This document shows positions 8,234 through 16,603 of a stretch of DNA of 32,722 bases, piece by piece. The DNA lies in contig RFIZ01000171.1 of assembly GCA_003695105.1 (NCBI GenBank), positions 1 through 32,722 on the forward strand, read 5' to 3'. The position numbers and the translations under genes were made by a program. The notes under the pieces are model-generated. The model did no database searches. It was not told the DNA's origin and saw only the letters and a program-made list of their open reading frames with translations. Position 1 is the first letter of the stretch. Each line of letters begins with the position of its first letter. This stretch comes from Fidelibacterota bacterium. Its GTDB lineage: Bacteria; Fidelibacterota; Marinisomatia; Marinisomatales; J089.

Positions 8234-9637
8234 TTATTCCGTTACGCGGTCGACGATGCTCGCCATGAGCGTGGCCTCCGCTGCCTTTTTGACCCCCACA
8301 TAGGCCGTTCCTTTGAGACGGACAGTTCCCATCCGGAACCGTTCCAGCACCATTTCCAGGCGCAATTGGTCACCGGGGATGACCGGCCGGCGGAACTTGG
8401 CCTCCAAAACGGCGGAAAAGAACATATTTTTCGTCAGGGGATCCTCTACGCTGTTCAATACCAGAAAGGCGCCGGCCTGGGCCATGGCCTCGAGAATCAA
8501 CACCCCGGGCATGACGGGCTGATTGGGAAAATGACCCTGGAAGAAGGGTTCGTTAAAACTGACATTTTTCACCGCCGTCAACTTTTCCCCCAGTGTCATG
8601 TCCAGAATGCGGTCGATCAGGACAAAGGGGTAGCGATGGGGCATCAATTTCAAGATGCCGTTGATATCCAGCAGATAATCGCCGGCGGCCTTGTCCTGAT
8701 ATTTCTTCTGTAGAATTTTTTTCTCGTATTCTTTGCGGATCTTTTTCACCAGTTCCACATTGGCGGCGTGACCGCTGCGGGCGGCGATGACATGTCCCTT
8801 GATGGCAATACCCAGAAGAGCCAGGTCACCGATCAGATCCAGAGCCTTATGGCGAACCGGTTCATTGGAAAAACGCAACTCCTTGCCGTTGAGAATCCCG
8901 TTGGCACCCAGGATGATATTCTCCTCGATCCCAAACAGGGAGCGCAAGTGATCCACTTCATCCCGTTCGATCTCTTTGTCCACGATGACGACGGCATTAT
9001 CCAAATGTCCGCCCTGAATCAGCCCCTGTTCTTTCAGAGACTCCACTTCACTGAGGAAACAAAAGGTTCTGGCCGGCGCGATCTGAGTGGGATAGTCGCG
9101 CTCCATATTGTAGACGGCCGTGTACTGGGTGCCCAGGCTGGGAAGTTTGTAGTCCACCATGAACGTGACCCGAAAACGGTCTGAGGGCAGGACGTGGATA
9201 TCGACTCCCCGGGAGGGGTCGGAATAGGCCACACCCTTATCAATTTCCAACACTTCCCGGGGGGCGTTTTGCTCCTGGAATCCGGCTTTCAGCAAGGCAT
9301 CCACAAAGGGCTTGGAGCTGCCGTCCATCACGGGAGGTTCCTTCCCGGTCAGTTCAATCAGAATATTATCGATCCGCAGTCCGGAGACGGCCGACAATAC
9401 ATGTTCGACCGTATGAATGCGAATGCCATCCTGTTCGATGGTCGTTCCCCGGGAAATGTCCACCACGTGATCGATATCGGCCTTGATTTCCGGGCAGTTT
9501 TCCACATCTTTCCGCAGGAAGCGAATTCCGGTATTTTCCTCCGCCGGACGAAAAGTGACGGTACATTCCACTCCCGTATGCAGACCGCGACCGGTACACG
9601 ATACGGCTTGTTGAATAGTGCGTTGATTACGTCTCAT
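8234..9637 (-). CDS. lpxC-fabZ: Fused LpxC deacetylase and FabZ 3-hydroxyacyl-ACP dehydratase
   Basis: The 467 residues hold two enzymes. Residues 1 to about 300 are LpxC, the zinc UDP-3-O-acyl-GlcNAc deacetylase: TVEHVLSAVSGL holds the first metal His, RHKALDLIGD supplies the HxxxD pair, and KGHVIAARSGH holds the catalytic His. Residues from about 325 are FabZ, with LMPHRYPFVLIDRI (catalytic His) and GHFPNQPVMPGVLILEAMAQAG (catalytic Glu). LpxC commits precursors to lipid A while FabZ drives fatty-acid elongation, and both compete for 3-hydroxyacyl-ACP, so the fusion may fix their ratio. The fusion is a known trait of Bacteroidota, Chlorobiota and relatives and is a main reason for placing the organism there. 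The ATG overlaps the lpxD stop by one base (TAATG). Confidence 0.97.
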   Translation of the reverse strand: MRRNQRTIQQAVSCTGRGLHTGVECTVTFRPAEENTGIRFLRKDVENCPEIKADIDHVVDISRGTTIEQDGIRIHTVEHVLSAVSGLRIDNILIELTGKEPPVMDGSSKPFVDALLKAGFQEQNAPREVLEIDKGVAYSDPSRGVDIHVLPSDRFRVTFMVDYKLPSLGTQYTAVYNMERDYPTQIAPARTFCFLSEVESLKEQGLIQGGHLDNAVVIVDKEIERDEVDHLRSLFGIEENIILGANGILNGKELRFSNEPVRHKALDLIGDLALLGIAIKGHVIAARSGHAANVELVKKIRKEYEKKILQKKYQDKAAGDYLLDINGILKLMPHRYPFVLIDRILDMTLGEKLTAVKNVSFNEPFFQGHFPNQPVMPGVLILEAMAQAGAFLVLNSVEDPLTKNMFFSAVLEAKFRRPVIPGDQLRLEMVLERFRMGTVRLKGTAYVGVKKAAEATLMASIVDRVTE

Positions 9638-10647
9638 TATTCCTTCGATAGTTTGGCTTCAACTGCCTCCAGGCGTTTCCGGAAGAGTTCCATCTGAGTG
9701 GGCAGGGCATCTCTCCGGTTTTGTTCCCGGATTTCCCGGGCAGGCATACCGGCGTAGGTTTTTCCTCCCTCCAGTGATTTTGTCACTCCTGATTTCGCGG
9801 CAATAACGGCCCGCTCCCCGATCTTCAGGTGGGGAGCCACACCGGATTGACCGGCAAAGATACAAAAATCCCCTACTCTCACACTACCGGCAAATGCAAC
9901 CTGTGCCGTGACCAGACAACCCCGACCCAGAGTTACATTGTGGGCGACATGCACCAGATTGTCCAGTTTGGTATCGGCGCCGATGACGGTATCCCCGATG
10001 GTTCCTCGATCGATGGTGCAATTGGCTCCCACCTCCACCCGGTCCCCCAGACGCACGCCGCCGTTCTGGGGAATTTTGTGATGCACCTCCCGGTCAGTGA
10101 CATACCCAAACCCGTCACTGCCAATGACGGTCCCCGCATGAATGATGCAGTGGTGACCAAGGGTTGTCTGGGGATAGAGCGTAACGAAGGGATGCAACCA
10201 GGACCCGGACCCGACCCGGCAATTCTCGGCAATGGTTACATGATCCAGAAGGGTACAGCCGTCCTCGATCTCAGAGCCGGGTCCAATGGTCACGTACGGT
10301 CCAACGGCCACATCCTGCCCCAGAACCGCCTCGTCATGAACGATGGCAGTGGGATGAATCCCCCGGGGACGGCGGCGCGGAGGCTGTAAGGCACCCAAGA
10401 CTTTGGCAATGGCCAATTGGGGATTCTCCACGACGATGCCGGGCCGGTCCTGAAGGAGCTCGCGCCGGTTTACGATAACAGCGCTGGCCTTGGTCTGTGC
10501 TAAAAAGCGACGATATTTCGGATTCGCCAGGAAGGTGATAGTGCCGGCAGTCCCATGTTGTATTTCCGATACCCCGTGAATGGGAAGCTCACCATTCCCC
10601 ACTACCTCACCCTGCACCAGGGCGGCCAGTTCGGCCAGAGTAAACAC
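9637..10647 (-). CDS. lpxD: UDP-3-O-(3-hydroxyacyl)glucosamine N-acyltransferase (LpxD)
   Basis: The 336 residues start with the uridine-binding domain (FTLAELAALVQGEVVGNGELPIHGV, then ITFLANPKYR). A hexapeptide beta-helix from about residue 100 follows (IHPTAIVHDEAVLGQDVAVGPYVTIG), carrying GVRLGDRVEVGANCTIDRG and the catalytic His in NLVHVAHNV. A C-terminal helix (QMELFRKRLEAVEAKLSKE) ends the protein. LpxD adds the second primary acyl chain to the LpxC product. The start is GTG at 10647, 12 bases after the skp stop, with no strong ribosome site. The skp-lpxD-lpxC/fabZ-lpxA order is a conserved arrangement; lpxB is not in this window. Confidence 0.96.
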   Translation of the reverse strand: MFTLAELAALVQGEVVGNGELPIHGVSEIQHGTAGTITFLANPKYRRFLAQTKASAVIVNRRELLQDRPGIVVENPQLAIAKVLGALQPPRRRPRGIHPTAIVHDEAVLGQDVAVGPYVTIGPGSEIEDGCTLLDHVTIAENCRVGSGSWLHPFVTLYPQTTLGHHCIIHAGTVIGSDGFGYVTDREVHHKIPQNGGVRLGDRVEVGANCTIDRGTIGDTVIGADTKLDNLVHVAHNVTLGRGCLVTAQVAFAGSVRVGDFCIFAGQSGVAPHLKIGERAVIAAKSGVTKSLEGGKTYAGMPAREIREQNRRDALPTQMELFRKRLEAVEAKLSKE

Positions 10648-10659
10648 GAAAACTGAAAC

Positions 10660-11196
10660 TTACTGGTTGGCGGAATCGGAACTCTTCTTTAGTTCATGGA
10701 GCACATCATCCGTGACGTCATAGGTGGGTTTTCCGTAGAGAAGAGAAACGGATCCGTCGAAAATGAAATCATAGCCATTGCTGATAGCCACTTTATCCAC
10801 GGCCTCTTTCACTTTGGTCAGAATATCGTATTCCATCTGAGCCTGACGTTTATACAATTCTCCGTCTGGACCGACCTTTTGGGCCTGATAGATTTGAATC
10901 GACTGCTCCAGGTTGGAAATTTCCTGTTCCTTTTCCCGTCTCCAGTCCGGGGAACTCATCAGGCGCTGGGCGTCGTAGTCTTTCCGGAGACTGTCCAGTC
11001 GATTGATCATATCCTGGTACTCGGCCTGGACTTTTTGAAATTCCAATTGGAGTTGCGATTCGGCATCTTTGAATTCTTCATACTCCGCCCGGATGCGCTC
11101 CGATGAGATGTACCCGATCTTCACCTGAGCGAAACTGAGCGCCGGCACCAGCAAGCACCCGATGGCGATGAGAGTTTTTACTGTATGTGTCCTCAC
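10660..11196 (-). CDS. skp: Periplasmic chaperone Skp/OmpH
   Basis: The 178 residues begin with a signal peptide (VKTLIAIGCLLVPALSFAQ). The mature part starts VKIGYISSERIRAEYEEFKDAESQLQLEFQ, the OmpH/Skp signature, and continues as long charged coiled-coil helices (to about residue 120). It ends with a strand region AISNGYDFIFDGSVSLLYGKPTYDVTDDVLHEL. Skp is a trimeric periplasmic chaperone that carries unfolded outer-membrane proteins to BamA, encoded just upstream. The start is GTG 11196, chosen because AGGAGA lies just upstream. The gap to the bamA stop is 16 bases. Confidence 0.93.
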   Translation of the reverse strand: MRTHTVKTLIAIGCLLVPALSFAQVKIGYISSERIRAEYEEFKDAESQLQLEFQKVQAEYQDMINRLDSLRKDYDAQRLMSSPDWRREKEQEISNLEQSIQIYQAQKVGPDGELYKRQAQMEYDILTKVKEAVDKVAISNGYDFIFDGSVSLLYGKPTYDVTDDVLHELKKSSDSANQ

Positions 11197-11212
11197 GATG
11201 TTCTCCTATCGA

Positions 11213-13615
11213 TTAAAAGGGTTGGCCAAAGGTGATGGTATAATTCCATCCTTCCGGTTTTCCATTGCCGGTAATGTCATCAAATCCATAGCCCATATCA
11301 AATCCTAACATACCGATCATCGGCATGAAAAAACGAATTCCGACACCGACGGAACGCTTCAGGGACAAGGGACCATTGCGGGGCATGTAGAGCGGTTCGG
11401 TCATTGCCATGGAATCCCACACGTTGCCCATCTCGGCAAAGGCCAGTCCATACACCACCGGATTTTCAGAAAAGGGGACGCGGAATTCAGTCGTGAATTT
11501 AAGCATGGAATTCCCTCCGAGGGGACGTCCATTGGAGGTGAGGGGTCCGATCGAATTGTCCGGATAGCCCCGCAGCATATTCCCATAGGGAATTCCGTTC
11601 CCCCCCATGATGAATTTTTCATCGTAGGGAACAATGGAATTTTCGTCGCCGGAAGCGGCTAAAGGACGGATCACACCCACTTTAATTGAACTCATCAAAA
11701 CAAATTTCCAGAATGTAGGCGTATACCATTCCAATTGCAAAACTTGTTTATGGAAGTCTTCGTTACCACCCAGAACACCGCCGGATAATTTGGTGGTCCA
11801 CACCATTTTGGAACCGCGGGTGGTGAACTCGGGCCGGTCCCGGCTGTCGCGGGTGATGACCTGACTCAGAGCCAAGCCCCGGGATTGTTTCAAACCGTTC
11901 ACGTAGCGGTCCAGATCCTCCTGAGTTCCGAAGTATTCCTTTTGGGTATATCCCAGGTTCCAGCTGCCCCGGAAAAAATCATCCGGCCACCGCAGCCGCC
12001 GACCCCAGGTCAGGGAGGCACCTTTCATGGAAAAATCCAGGGGATAGGAATAATTGGTGGAGGCACCCCGGTAGGTGTAATAGAGGGAAAAACCCACCAG
12101 ATTGGGCGTATCGTACACCATGGGATCCGTAAAACTGAAACTGTACGACCGATACTTCGAGGGCGTGGTGGCGGTATAGAAAGAATAATTGGTTCCCATA
12201 TTAAAACTGAGGTTCAGACGCTGACCGAGACCCCGAAAATTGTTGAATTCCAGCCCGCCTCCGCCGGTCATGCCGTACTCTCCTGTAAATCCGATATTGG
12301 CGCTGGCACGATCGGAGGATTTTTCTTCCACTTTAATTTCCAGGTCCACCTCGTCATCATCCACCGGGAGCACGTTGGGCGTTACGTTGGAAAAATAATT
12401 GAGAATCCAGACTTCCCGCTGGGACCGAATCAATTTGTTCCGGTTGAAGACATCACCCGGATAAATCTTCAATTCCCGGCGAATGACGTTTTCCCGGGTC
12501 TTGGTATTCCCCGCAATCAAAATATCCCGCACGTACACCTTGTGATTCTCGGTGATGACGAAATGGATATCCAGCGAATCCTCCCCGACCGGCGTGATCT
12601 GGGGCGTCACCTGGGAATAGATATAACCCCGGTCCATATACAGCCCCTGAACCCGGTCGTAGACCGCCATCTGAAAGGCTTCCTCATTGTAAATATCACC
12701 TTTTTCCAGCTTTAACTGGTCTTCCAGCTCCTCCGCGGTGAACAGGGTGTTTCCCTCCCAACTGAACGAGCGGTATTTGTACTGAGGTCCCTCCGCCACG
12801 GTAATGGAAATATTCATGTGCTTCTTGTCCGGGGTCGTAATTACCGAATCCTCCACAATGGTCATATCCCGGTAGCCGTGGTTCCGGTAAAACTGGCGCA
12901 GCGCGTTCAAATCTTCCTGGTATTTGTCGCGATCGAAGGAGGAACGCCAGAATAGATACCACCGTTGTTGTTTGGTCTCTTTCAGGGCATGACGAAGACG
13001 AAAATCCGAAAAGGCCTGGTTCCCGCTGAATTTGATATGCTTGAGGCGGACCTTTTTGCCTTCTTGAATATGGAAAATCACGTCCTTGGTGTTGGCGGCA
13101 ATTTTGGGATCGCGGATCGTCGTATTGGTTGTGGGAACCAATTCGGGGGTGATCTCGGCCAGCAGATAACCGTCCTCCCGATACAATGCCTTCATTTTTT
13201 CCACCACATCATGCAAAGTGTTGGGTTTGATACGCTGGCCGACTTTCAGGTCCAGTTCTTCCTCGAACTTGGTCTGTTTGATCTTTTTGTTACCTTCATA
13301 GGTGATATTTCCCAGCACCGGATTTTCCACCACCTGAATGGTGATATCCAATCCTTCCGGTGATTCATGATCCAGCAAAATCTGAATATCCTGAAAGAGT
13401 CCCAGTTGCCAGAGTCGTTTGACGGCTCGGCTGAAATCTCCGGTGGTGATTGTCATGCCGGATTTCAGACCGGCCGTATAGGTGATCATGGACGCCGATG
13501 TCATGGTGTTTCCGCTCACCGCCACTGAATCCAGACGGATTTCTTGTTGCTCCTGGGCCAGGGCGACACAAAAAAACAGTCCGAAGACTGTTAGGATCCT
13601 ACTTCGATAAACCAT
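11213..13615 (-). CDS. bamA: Outer-membrane protein assembly factor BamA
   Basis: The 800 residues start with a signal peptide ending near ALAQ (about residue 20). Five POTRA domains follow to about residue 445: the first begins IRLDSVAVSGNTMTSASMI, the third VRLKHIKFSGNQAFSDFRL, and the fifth VRDILIAGNTKTRENVI. The Omp85 16-strand barrel starts near SANIGFTGEYGMTGGGGLEF and contains the PYGNMLRGYPDNSIGP region (the conserved loop-6 VRGF/Y motif). The last residue is Phe (FGQPF), as expected for a barrel. BamA is the central insertase for outer-membrane proteins. Its ATG overlaps the uppS stop by one base (TAATG), and skp follows. Confidence 0.96.
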   Translation of the reverse strand: MVYRSRILTVFGLFFCVALAQEQQEIRLDSVAVSGNTMTSASMITYTAGLKSGMTITTGDFSRAVKRLWQLGLFQDIQILLDHESPEGLDITIQVVENPVLGNITYEGNKKIKQTKFEEELDLKVGQRIKPNTLHDVVEKMKALYREDGYLLAEITPELVPTTNTTIRDPKIAANTKDVIFHIQEGKKVRLKHIKFSGNQAFSDFRLRHALKETKQQRWYLFWRSSFDRDKYQEDLNALRQFYRNHGYRDMTIVEDSVITTPDKKHMNISITVAEGPQYKYRSFSWEGNTLFTAEELEDQLKLEKGDIYNEEAFQMAVYDRVQGLYMDRGYIYSQVTPQITPVGEDSLDIHFVITENHKVYVRDILIAGNTKTRENVIRRELKIYPGDVFNRNKLIRSQREVWILNYFSNVTPNVLPVDDDEVDLEIKVEEKSSDRASANIGFTGEYGMTGGGGLEFNNFRGLGQRLNLSFNMGTNYSFYTATTPSKYRSYSFSFTDPMVYDTPNLVGFSLYYTYRGASTNYSYPLDFSMKGASLTWGRRLRWPDDFFRGSWNLGYTQKEYFGTQEDLDRYVNGLKQSRGLALSQVITRDSRDRPEFTTRGSKMVWTTKLSGGVLGGNEDFHKQVLQLEWYTPTFWKFVLMSSIKVGVIRPLAASGDENSIVPYDEKFIMGGNGIPYGNMLRGYPDNSIGPLTSNGRPLGGNSMLKFTTEFRVPFSENPVVYGLAFAEMGNVWDSMAMTEPLYMPRNGPLSLKRSVGVGIRFFMPMIGMLGFDMGYGFDDITGNGKPEGWNYTITFGQPF

Positions 13616-14376
13616 TAATCCTCTGCCTGCAATTGTTCGCTGATCATTCCATACCGTCGTTCGCGGTTCTGGTATTCATTAATGGCTTCGAGTAATTGTT
13701 GTTCCCGAAAATCCGGCCAGTAGGTTTCAGTGACCATGAATTCGGTGTAGGCGCACTGCCAGAGTAGAAAATTGGACAGGCGGTATTCTCCACCGGTTCG
13801 AATCAACAGGTCCGGGTCGGGCATGTCCCCCGTATCCAGGTACCGGCCCAACAGGGTTTCGTCCACCTGCTTCGGGTCCAGCGTCCCCGATTGCACATCC
13901 TGCAGCAGTTTATGAACGGCCCGCACCATTTCCTGGCGGCTGCCATAATTCAGCGCCAGGTTCAGGTTCAATCCCGTATTGTTCCGGGTCTTTTCCATGC
14001 CGTCCACAAGACCCTGGCGGGTTTTCCCCGGCAGGCCCGATAAATCACCGATCGTTGTCAAACGCACCTGGTTTTTGTGCAATTCGTCTACTTCGGCGCG
14101 GATCGTATTGAGGAGAAGATTCATCAGGGCGCTCACTTCCCGTGGCGGGCGGCGCCAGTTCTCCGTGGAAAAAGTGTACAATGTCAAATGCCGAATGCCC
14201 AATTCACCGCAGACCCGGGTGATTTCCCGGACCGAATTGATGCCTTCCCGGTGTCCGGCGATCCGGGGCAGGCGATGTTGCTTGGCCCAGCGACCGTTCC
14301 CATCCATGATGATGGCAATATGGACTGGTAGATTGTTCCCCCGGGTGATTTGATCACGCAGTGCAGTAGTATCCAT
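13615..14376 (-). CDS. uppS: Undecaprenyl diphosphate synthase (isoprenyl transferase)
   Basis: The 253 residues have the UppS/cis-prenyltransferase signatures in order: AIIMDGNGRWAKQHRLPRIAGHREGI near the N-terminus (catalytic Asp and pyrophosphate loop), LYTFSTENWRRP, and RTGGEYRLSNFLLWQCAYTEF with TYWPDF near the C-terminus. It condenses isopentenyl diphosphate onto farnesyl diphosphate to give the C55 lipid carrier for peptidoglycan and O-antigen. It is the first gene of the envelope block and the one nearest the probable promoter region at 14377-14463. cdsA, its frequent partner, is absent here. Confidence 0.96.
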   Translation of the reverse strand: MDTTALRDQITRGNNLPVHIAIIMDGNGRWAKQHRLPRIAGHREGINSVREITRVCGELGIRHLTLYTFSTENWRRPPREVSALMNLLLNTIRAEVDELHKNQVRLTTIGDLSGLPGKTRQGLVDGMEKTRNNTGLNLNLALNYGSRQEMVRAVHKLLQDVQSGTLDPKQVDETLLGRYLDTGDMPDPDLLIRTGGEYRLSNFLLWQCAYTEFMVTETYWPDFREQQLLEAINEYQNRERRYGMISEQLQAED

Positions 14377-14399
14377 TACGAATCGGGTCCATTGAAAAG

Positions 14400-14455
14400 A
14401 AAAACGCCGGCGAAATTACCTCCCGCCTCCGGACCAGTCAACTGACTTCCGCCGG
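14400..14455 (-). terminator. Probable rho-independent terminator after the membrane-protein gene
   Basis: On the minus strand CCGGCGGAA (14455-14447) can pair with TTTCGCCGG (14415-14407) over nine positions with one G-U pair. A five-T run (14404-14400) follows closely. The loop is long (about 31 bases) and contains a small CAGT/ACTG hairpin. It would separate the gene at 14464 from the uppS operon. Confidence 0.45.
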
Positions 14456-14463
14456 GGCAGGTC

Positions 14464-15234
14464 TTACAGAACATAGCCATAGGTCAATAAAAAATAGGCC
14501 GACAATCCCAGACTGATACAAACGCTCACGGCCAACGCGCTGTCCAGGACCGTCCGGGACCGTCCTTTCCAGCGGGAACCGAATACCACCCGGACCAGAG
14601 CCAGAGTTACAGGAATGAACCACCCCGTCAAGGCGTACACCAGGATCATCCGCAGTTCATTCTGGACCAGAAACCGGTACAGCGACAGGCTCAGACCGTA
14701 ATCATCTTCCGTGGTGAACAAAATCAACACCGTCCCGTCCCACAGCCAGCGCAGGCCCAGGAGCGTCAACAACCAGTAACGGGTCCGGGCGGCCAGTCCG
14801 GGGGAGCACTCCTCACCGGTATTGAGACCCATCAGTATAAGCTGGACCGTCAGGGATCCCACCAGCAGCCAATACAGAAAAAACAGCCAGCGCGGATAGA
14901 CCGGCAGTTGGATTGTCGTCAGACGAATAAAAACCCGGATGCCAAAGAGACTGGGAATCCATAGCAGTGTCCAGGAAGGGGAAACCGCGCGATTGTAGAG
15001 CACCACGGCCAGGGTGGCCAGGGTCCAGACAAGGGCCGCCCATTGTATCTCCAGGAGGGGACGTTGAATCCAGATCAGAGTCGTGGCCAGGCCGGGCAGA
15101 ATAAAGGCCACACTGGCGGCATTTTTCAACAGACGTGAAGCTGGGGCATCGTGCCAGAGAGGCCGGGCCCAGAACGGATACAGAATGCCGCTTCCTGCCA
15201 GAAGTGCTGCGAGAAAGGGCATCCAGAAGTCCAT
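14464..15234 (-). CDS. Unknown multi-pass membrane protein
   Basis: I do not recognise a family. The 256 residues contain about seven or eight hydrophobic segments: MPFLAALLAGSGILYPFW, SVAFILPGLATTLIWI, AALVWTLATLAVVLY, WTLLWIPSLFGIRVFI, LFFLYWLLVGSLTVQLILMGL, YWLLTLLGLRWLWDGTVLIL, ILVYALTGWFIPVTLALV and ALAVSVCISLGLSAYFLLTYG. The charged linkers are short and there is no large soluble domain. It starts two bases after the mrp stop, so it is probably co-transcribed with mrp. The many Trp residues and lack of conserved acidic pairs give no clear hint of transport or catalysis. Confidence 0.75.
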   Translation of the reverse strand: MDFWMPFLAALLAGSGILYPFWARPLWHDAPASRLLKNAASVAFILPGLATTLIWIQRPLLEIQWAALVWTLATLAVVLYNRAVSPSWTLLWIPSLFGIRVFIRLTTIQLPVYPRWLFFLYWLLVGSLTVQLILMGLNTGEECSPGLAARTRYWLLTLLGLRWLWDGTVLILFTTEDDYGLSLSLYRFLVQNELRMILVYALTGWFIPVTLALVRVVFGSRWKGRSRTVLDSALAVSVCISLGLSAYFLLTYGYVL

Positions 15235-15236
15235 AG

Positions 15237-16370
15237 TTATTCCCGGAGGGCTTGTTCCAATTTATCCACCAGGGCCCCATACAGCCGGGCCAGGGCGCTT
15301 TCGGGATGACTCCGCACCAGAGGTTCTCCCCGGTCCGTTGCCAGCATAAAATCGGGATGCAGCGGCAGCACACCCAGCAGAGGTACGCCCAGACGCTCGC
15401 TCTCCCGGGTTCCACCCCCCCGTTTAAACACATCTAACGTGGCCGAAAAGGTACCGTCCGGTTCCAGCTGAACCTGATCCGTCCCGGCCAGCGTGACCCG
15501 GGTACCGTCCGGAACCGAACCATCGGGAAAATGAATTTTACCCGAGACATGAAAACCGGACATGTTTTCCACCACACCCAGGACCGGTGTGTTCACTTTC
15601 CGGAACATGTCCGCACCCTTTTTCACGTCCGCCAGAGCAATATCCTGGGGCGTCGTCACGATGATGGCACCGGTCAGGGGTATTTTTTGACTCAGGGTCA
15701 ATTGCACGTCACCCGTTCCGGGTGGAAGATCCAGTATCAGGTAATCCAGTTTTCCCCATTTCACGTCCCGGAAAAACTGTTCTGTCATGCGGGCTACCAG
15801 GGGACCGCGCCAGATTACCGGCGTTTCGTTTCCGCTGAGAAAACCGAAACTCATGACTTTCATGCCATAGCGCTCCAGGGGGATGATTTTTTGATCGGAC
15901 GTAACCTCAGGTTGACCGTTCAACCCCAGCGTAATGGGCAGCGAAGGCCCGTAAATGTCCAGGTCCAGCAACCCCACCTGATAGCCACGCTGCTGCAGAG
16001 CCACTGCCAGATTGGCGGCTACCGTAGATTTTCCGACGCCTCCTTTCCCGCTGGCTACGGCGATGATGTGATCGATGGTCCCATTGACCGCCGACCCGGT
16101 CTCTGCCGGCTGGGGTTGGGCCGGTGTAGGCGGCTCATCCAGCAACTGAACGTCAATCCGGGAAAAAGCCTGAGTGGCCTCCAGTTTTTCCCGAACCGCT
16201 GCTTGCACCGCCTGTTTTTTCTCTTCCTGTTGGGTGGAAATTTTCAGGACCACCTGAACAGCATCATCCTGAATGTGAATAGCATGAACCATCCCGAAGG
16301 AAACGATGTCGCGGGAAAATCCCGGATAGGGGATGGTTTGCAGGATTGCTTTGATGTCTTCTTTTGTCAT
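15237..16370 (-). CDS. mrp: Mrp/ApbC family P-loop ATPase (Fe-S cluster carrier type) with unusual C-terminal segment
   Basis: The protein has 377 residues. Residues 1 to about 78 are a MIP18/DUF59 domain (ILQTIPYPGFSRDIVSFGMV), followed by a Pro-rich linker. The ATPase has the deviant Walker A IAVASGKGGVGKST (about 103-116), the LLDLDIYGPSLP motif and LILDLPPGTGD. The family delivers Fe-S clusters and usually has a CxxC pair after VVENMS. Here that region (about 272-315) has no cysteine and is replaced by a longer beta-rich segment with PDGSVPDGTRVTL and EPDGTFSATL before the normal GGG-ESERLGVPLLG. That segment resembles a carboxypeptidase-regulatory-like fold, so function as an Fe-S carrier is uncertain. 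The ATG lies only 20 bases after a terminator. Confidence 0.92.
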   Translation of the reverse strand: MTKEDIKAILQTIPYPGFSRDIVSFGMVHAIHIQDDAVQVVLKISTQQEEKKQAVQAAVREKLEATQAFSRIDVQLLDEPPTPAQPQPAETGSAVNGTIDHIIAVASGKGGVGKSTVAANLAVALQQRGYQVGLLDLDIYGPSLPITLGLNGQPEVTSDQKIIPLERYGMKVMSFGFLSGNETPVIWRGPLVARMTEQFFRDVKWGKLDYLILDLPPGTGDVQLTLSQKIPLTGAIIVTTPQDIALADVKKGADMFRKVNTPVLGVVENMSGFHVSGKIHFPDGSVPDGTRVTLAGTDQVQLEPDGTFSATLDVFKRGGGTRESERLGVPLLGVLPLHPDFMLATDRGEPLVRSHPESALARLYGALVDKLEQALRE

Positions 16371-16389
16371 GAGTCTGATTGTTTAGACG

Positions 16390-16413
16390 AAAAAACGGCC
16401 GGAGAACCAGCCG
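16390..16413 (-). terminator. Rho-independent terminator between the ferredoxin and mrp genes
   Basis: The minus strand reads CGGCTGG, loop TTCT, CCGGCCG (16413-16396), a seven-pair stem with one G-U, followed at once by six T (16395-16390). It ends the ferredoxin transcript. Because the mrp ATG is only 20 bases further on, it may also limit read-through into mrp. Confidence 0.7.
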
Positions 16414-16603
16414 CCTTTTCAAAGTTGAATGCCAACCGGAAAATCACCAGGTGCGGATCGTCGCGCAACCCGTGGCTCTACAGCCCGGAATTGCCGACAC
16501 CTGCCTGGTCCGCGATTAATGTGCCGGGGGAAGTATTCTTGAGTTCAGGAACCGTTCCTGTAGAAGGACTCCGCCAGGGAATCCGATCACCGGGAATACT
16601 ACC
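16414..16603 (-). other. Structured non-coding stretch downstream of the ferredoxin gene (possible small RNA or 3' UTR)
   Basis: No gene lies between the ferredoxin stop and the terminator, but the minus-strand RNA can fold strongly. GGTAGTATTC (16603-16594, across the stop codon) pairs with GAATACTTCC (16538-16529) at nine of ten positions. That stem encloses GAGT/ACTC and CAGGAA-CGG-TTCCTG hairpins. A second domain closes with CAGGTG (16503-16498) and CACCTG (16453-16448) and holds a GGCT-GTAG-AGCC hairpin. I could not match it to tmRNA, RNase P, SRP RNA or a known riboswitch. It could be a processed 3' UTR RNA or chance folding of GC-rich DNA. Confidence 0.35.

Noticed and set aside
11885..12715. 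276-codon plus-strand open frame within bamA
   Set aside because: It is antisense to the POTRA/barrel part of bamA, without a ribosome site or recognisable domain.
13780..13800. UppS RTGGE motif as a possible active-site change
   Set aside because: RTGGE also occurs in the E. coli enzyme, so it is normal variation.
16414..16603. Assignment of the structured stretch to 6S RNA, tmRNA, RNase P or SRP RNA
   Set aside because: I could not find the conserved cores of these RNAs, and the two-domain fold does not match the single long 6S hairpin.
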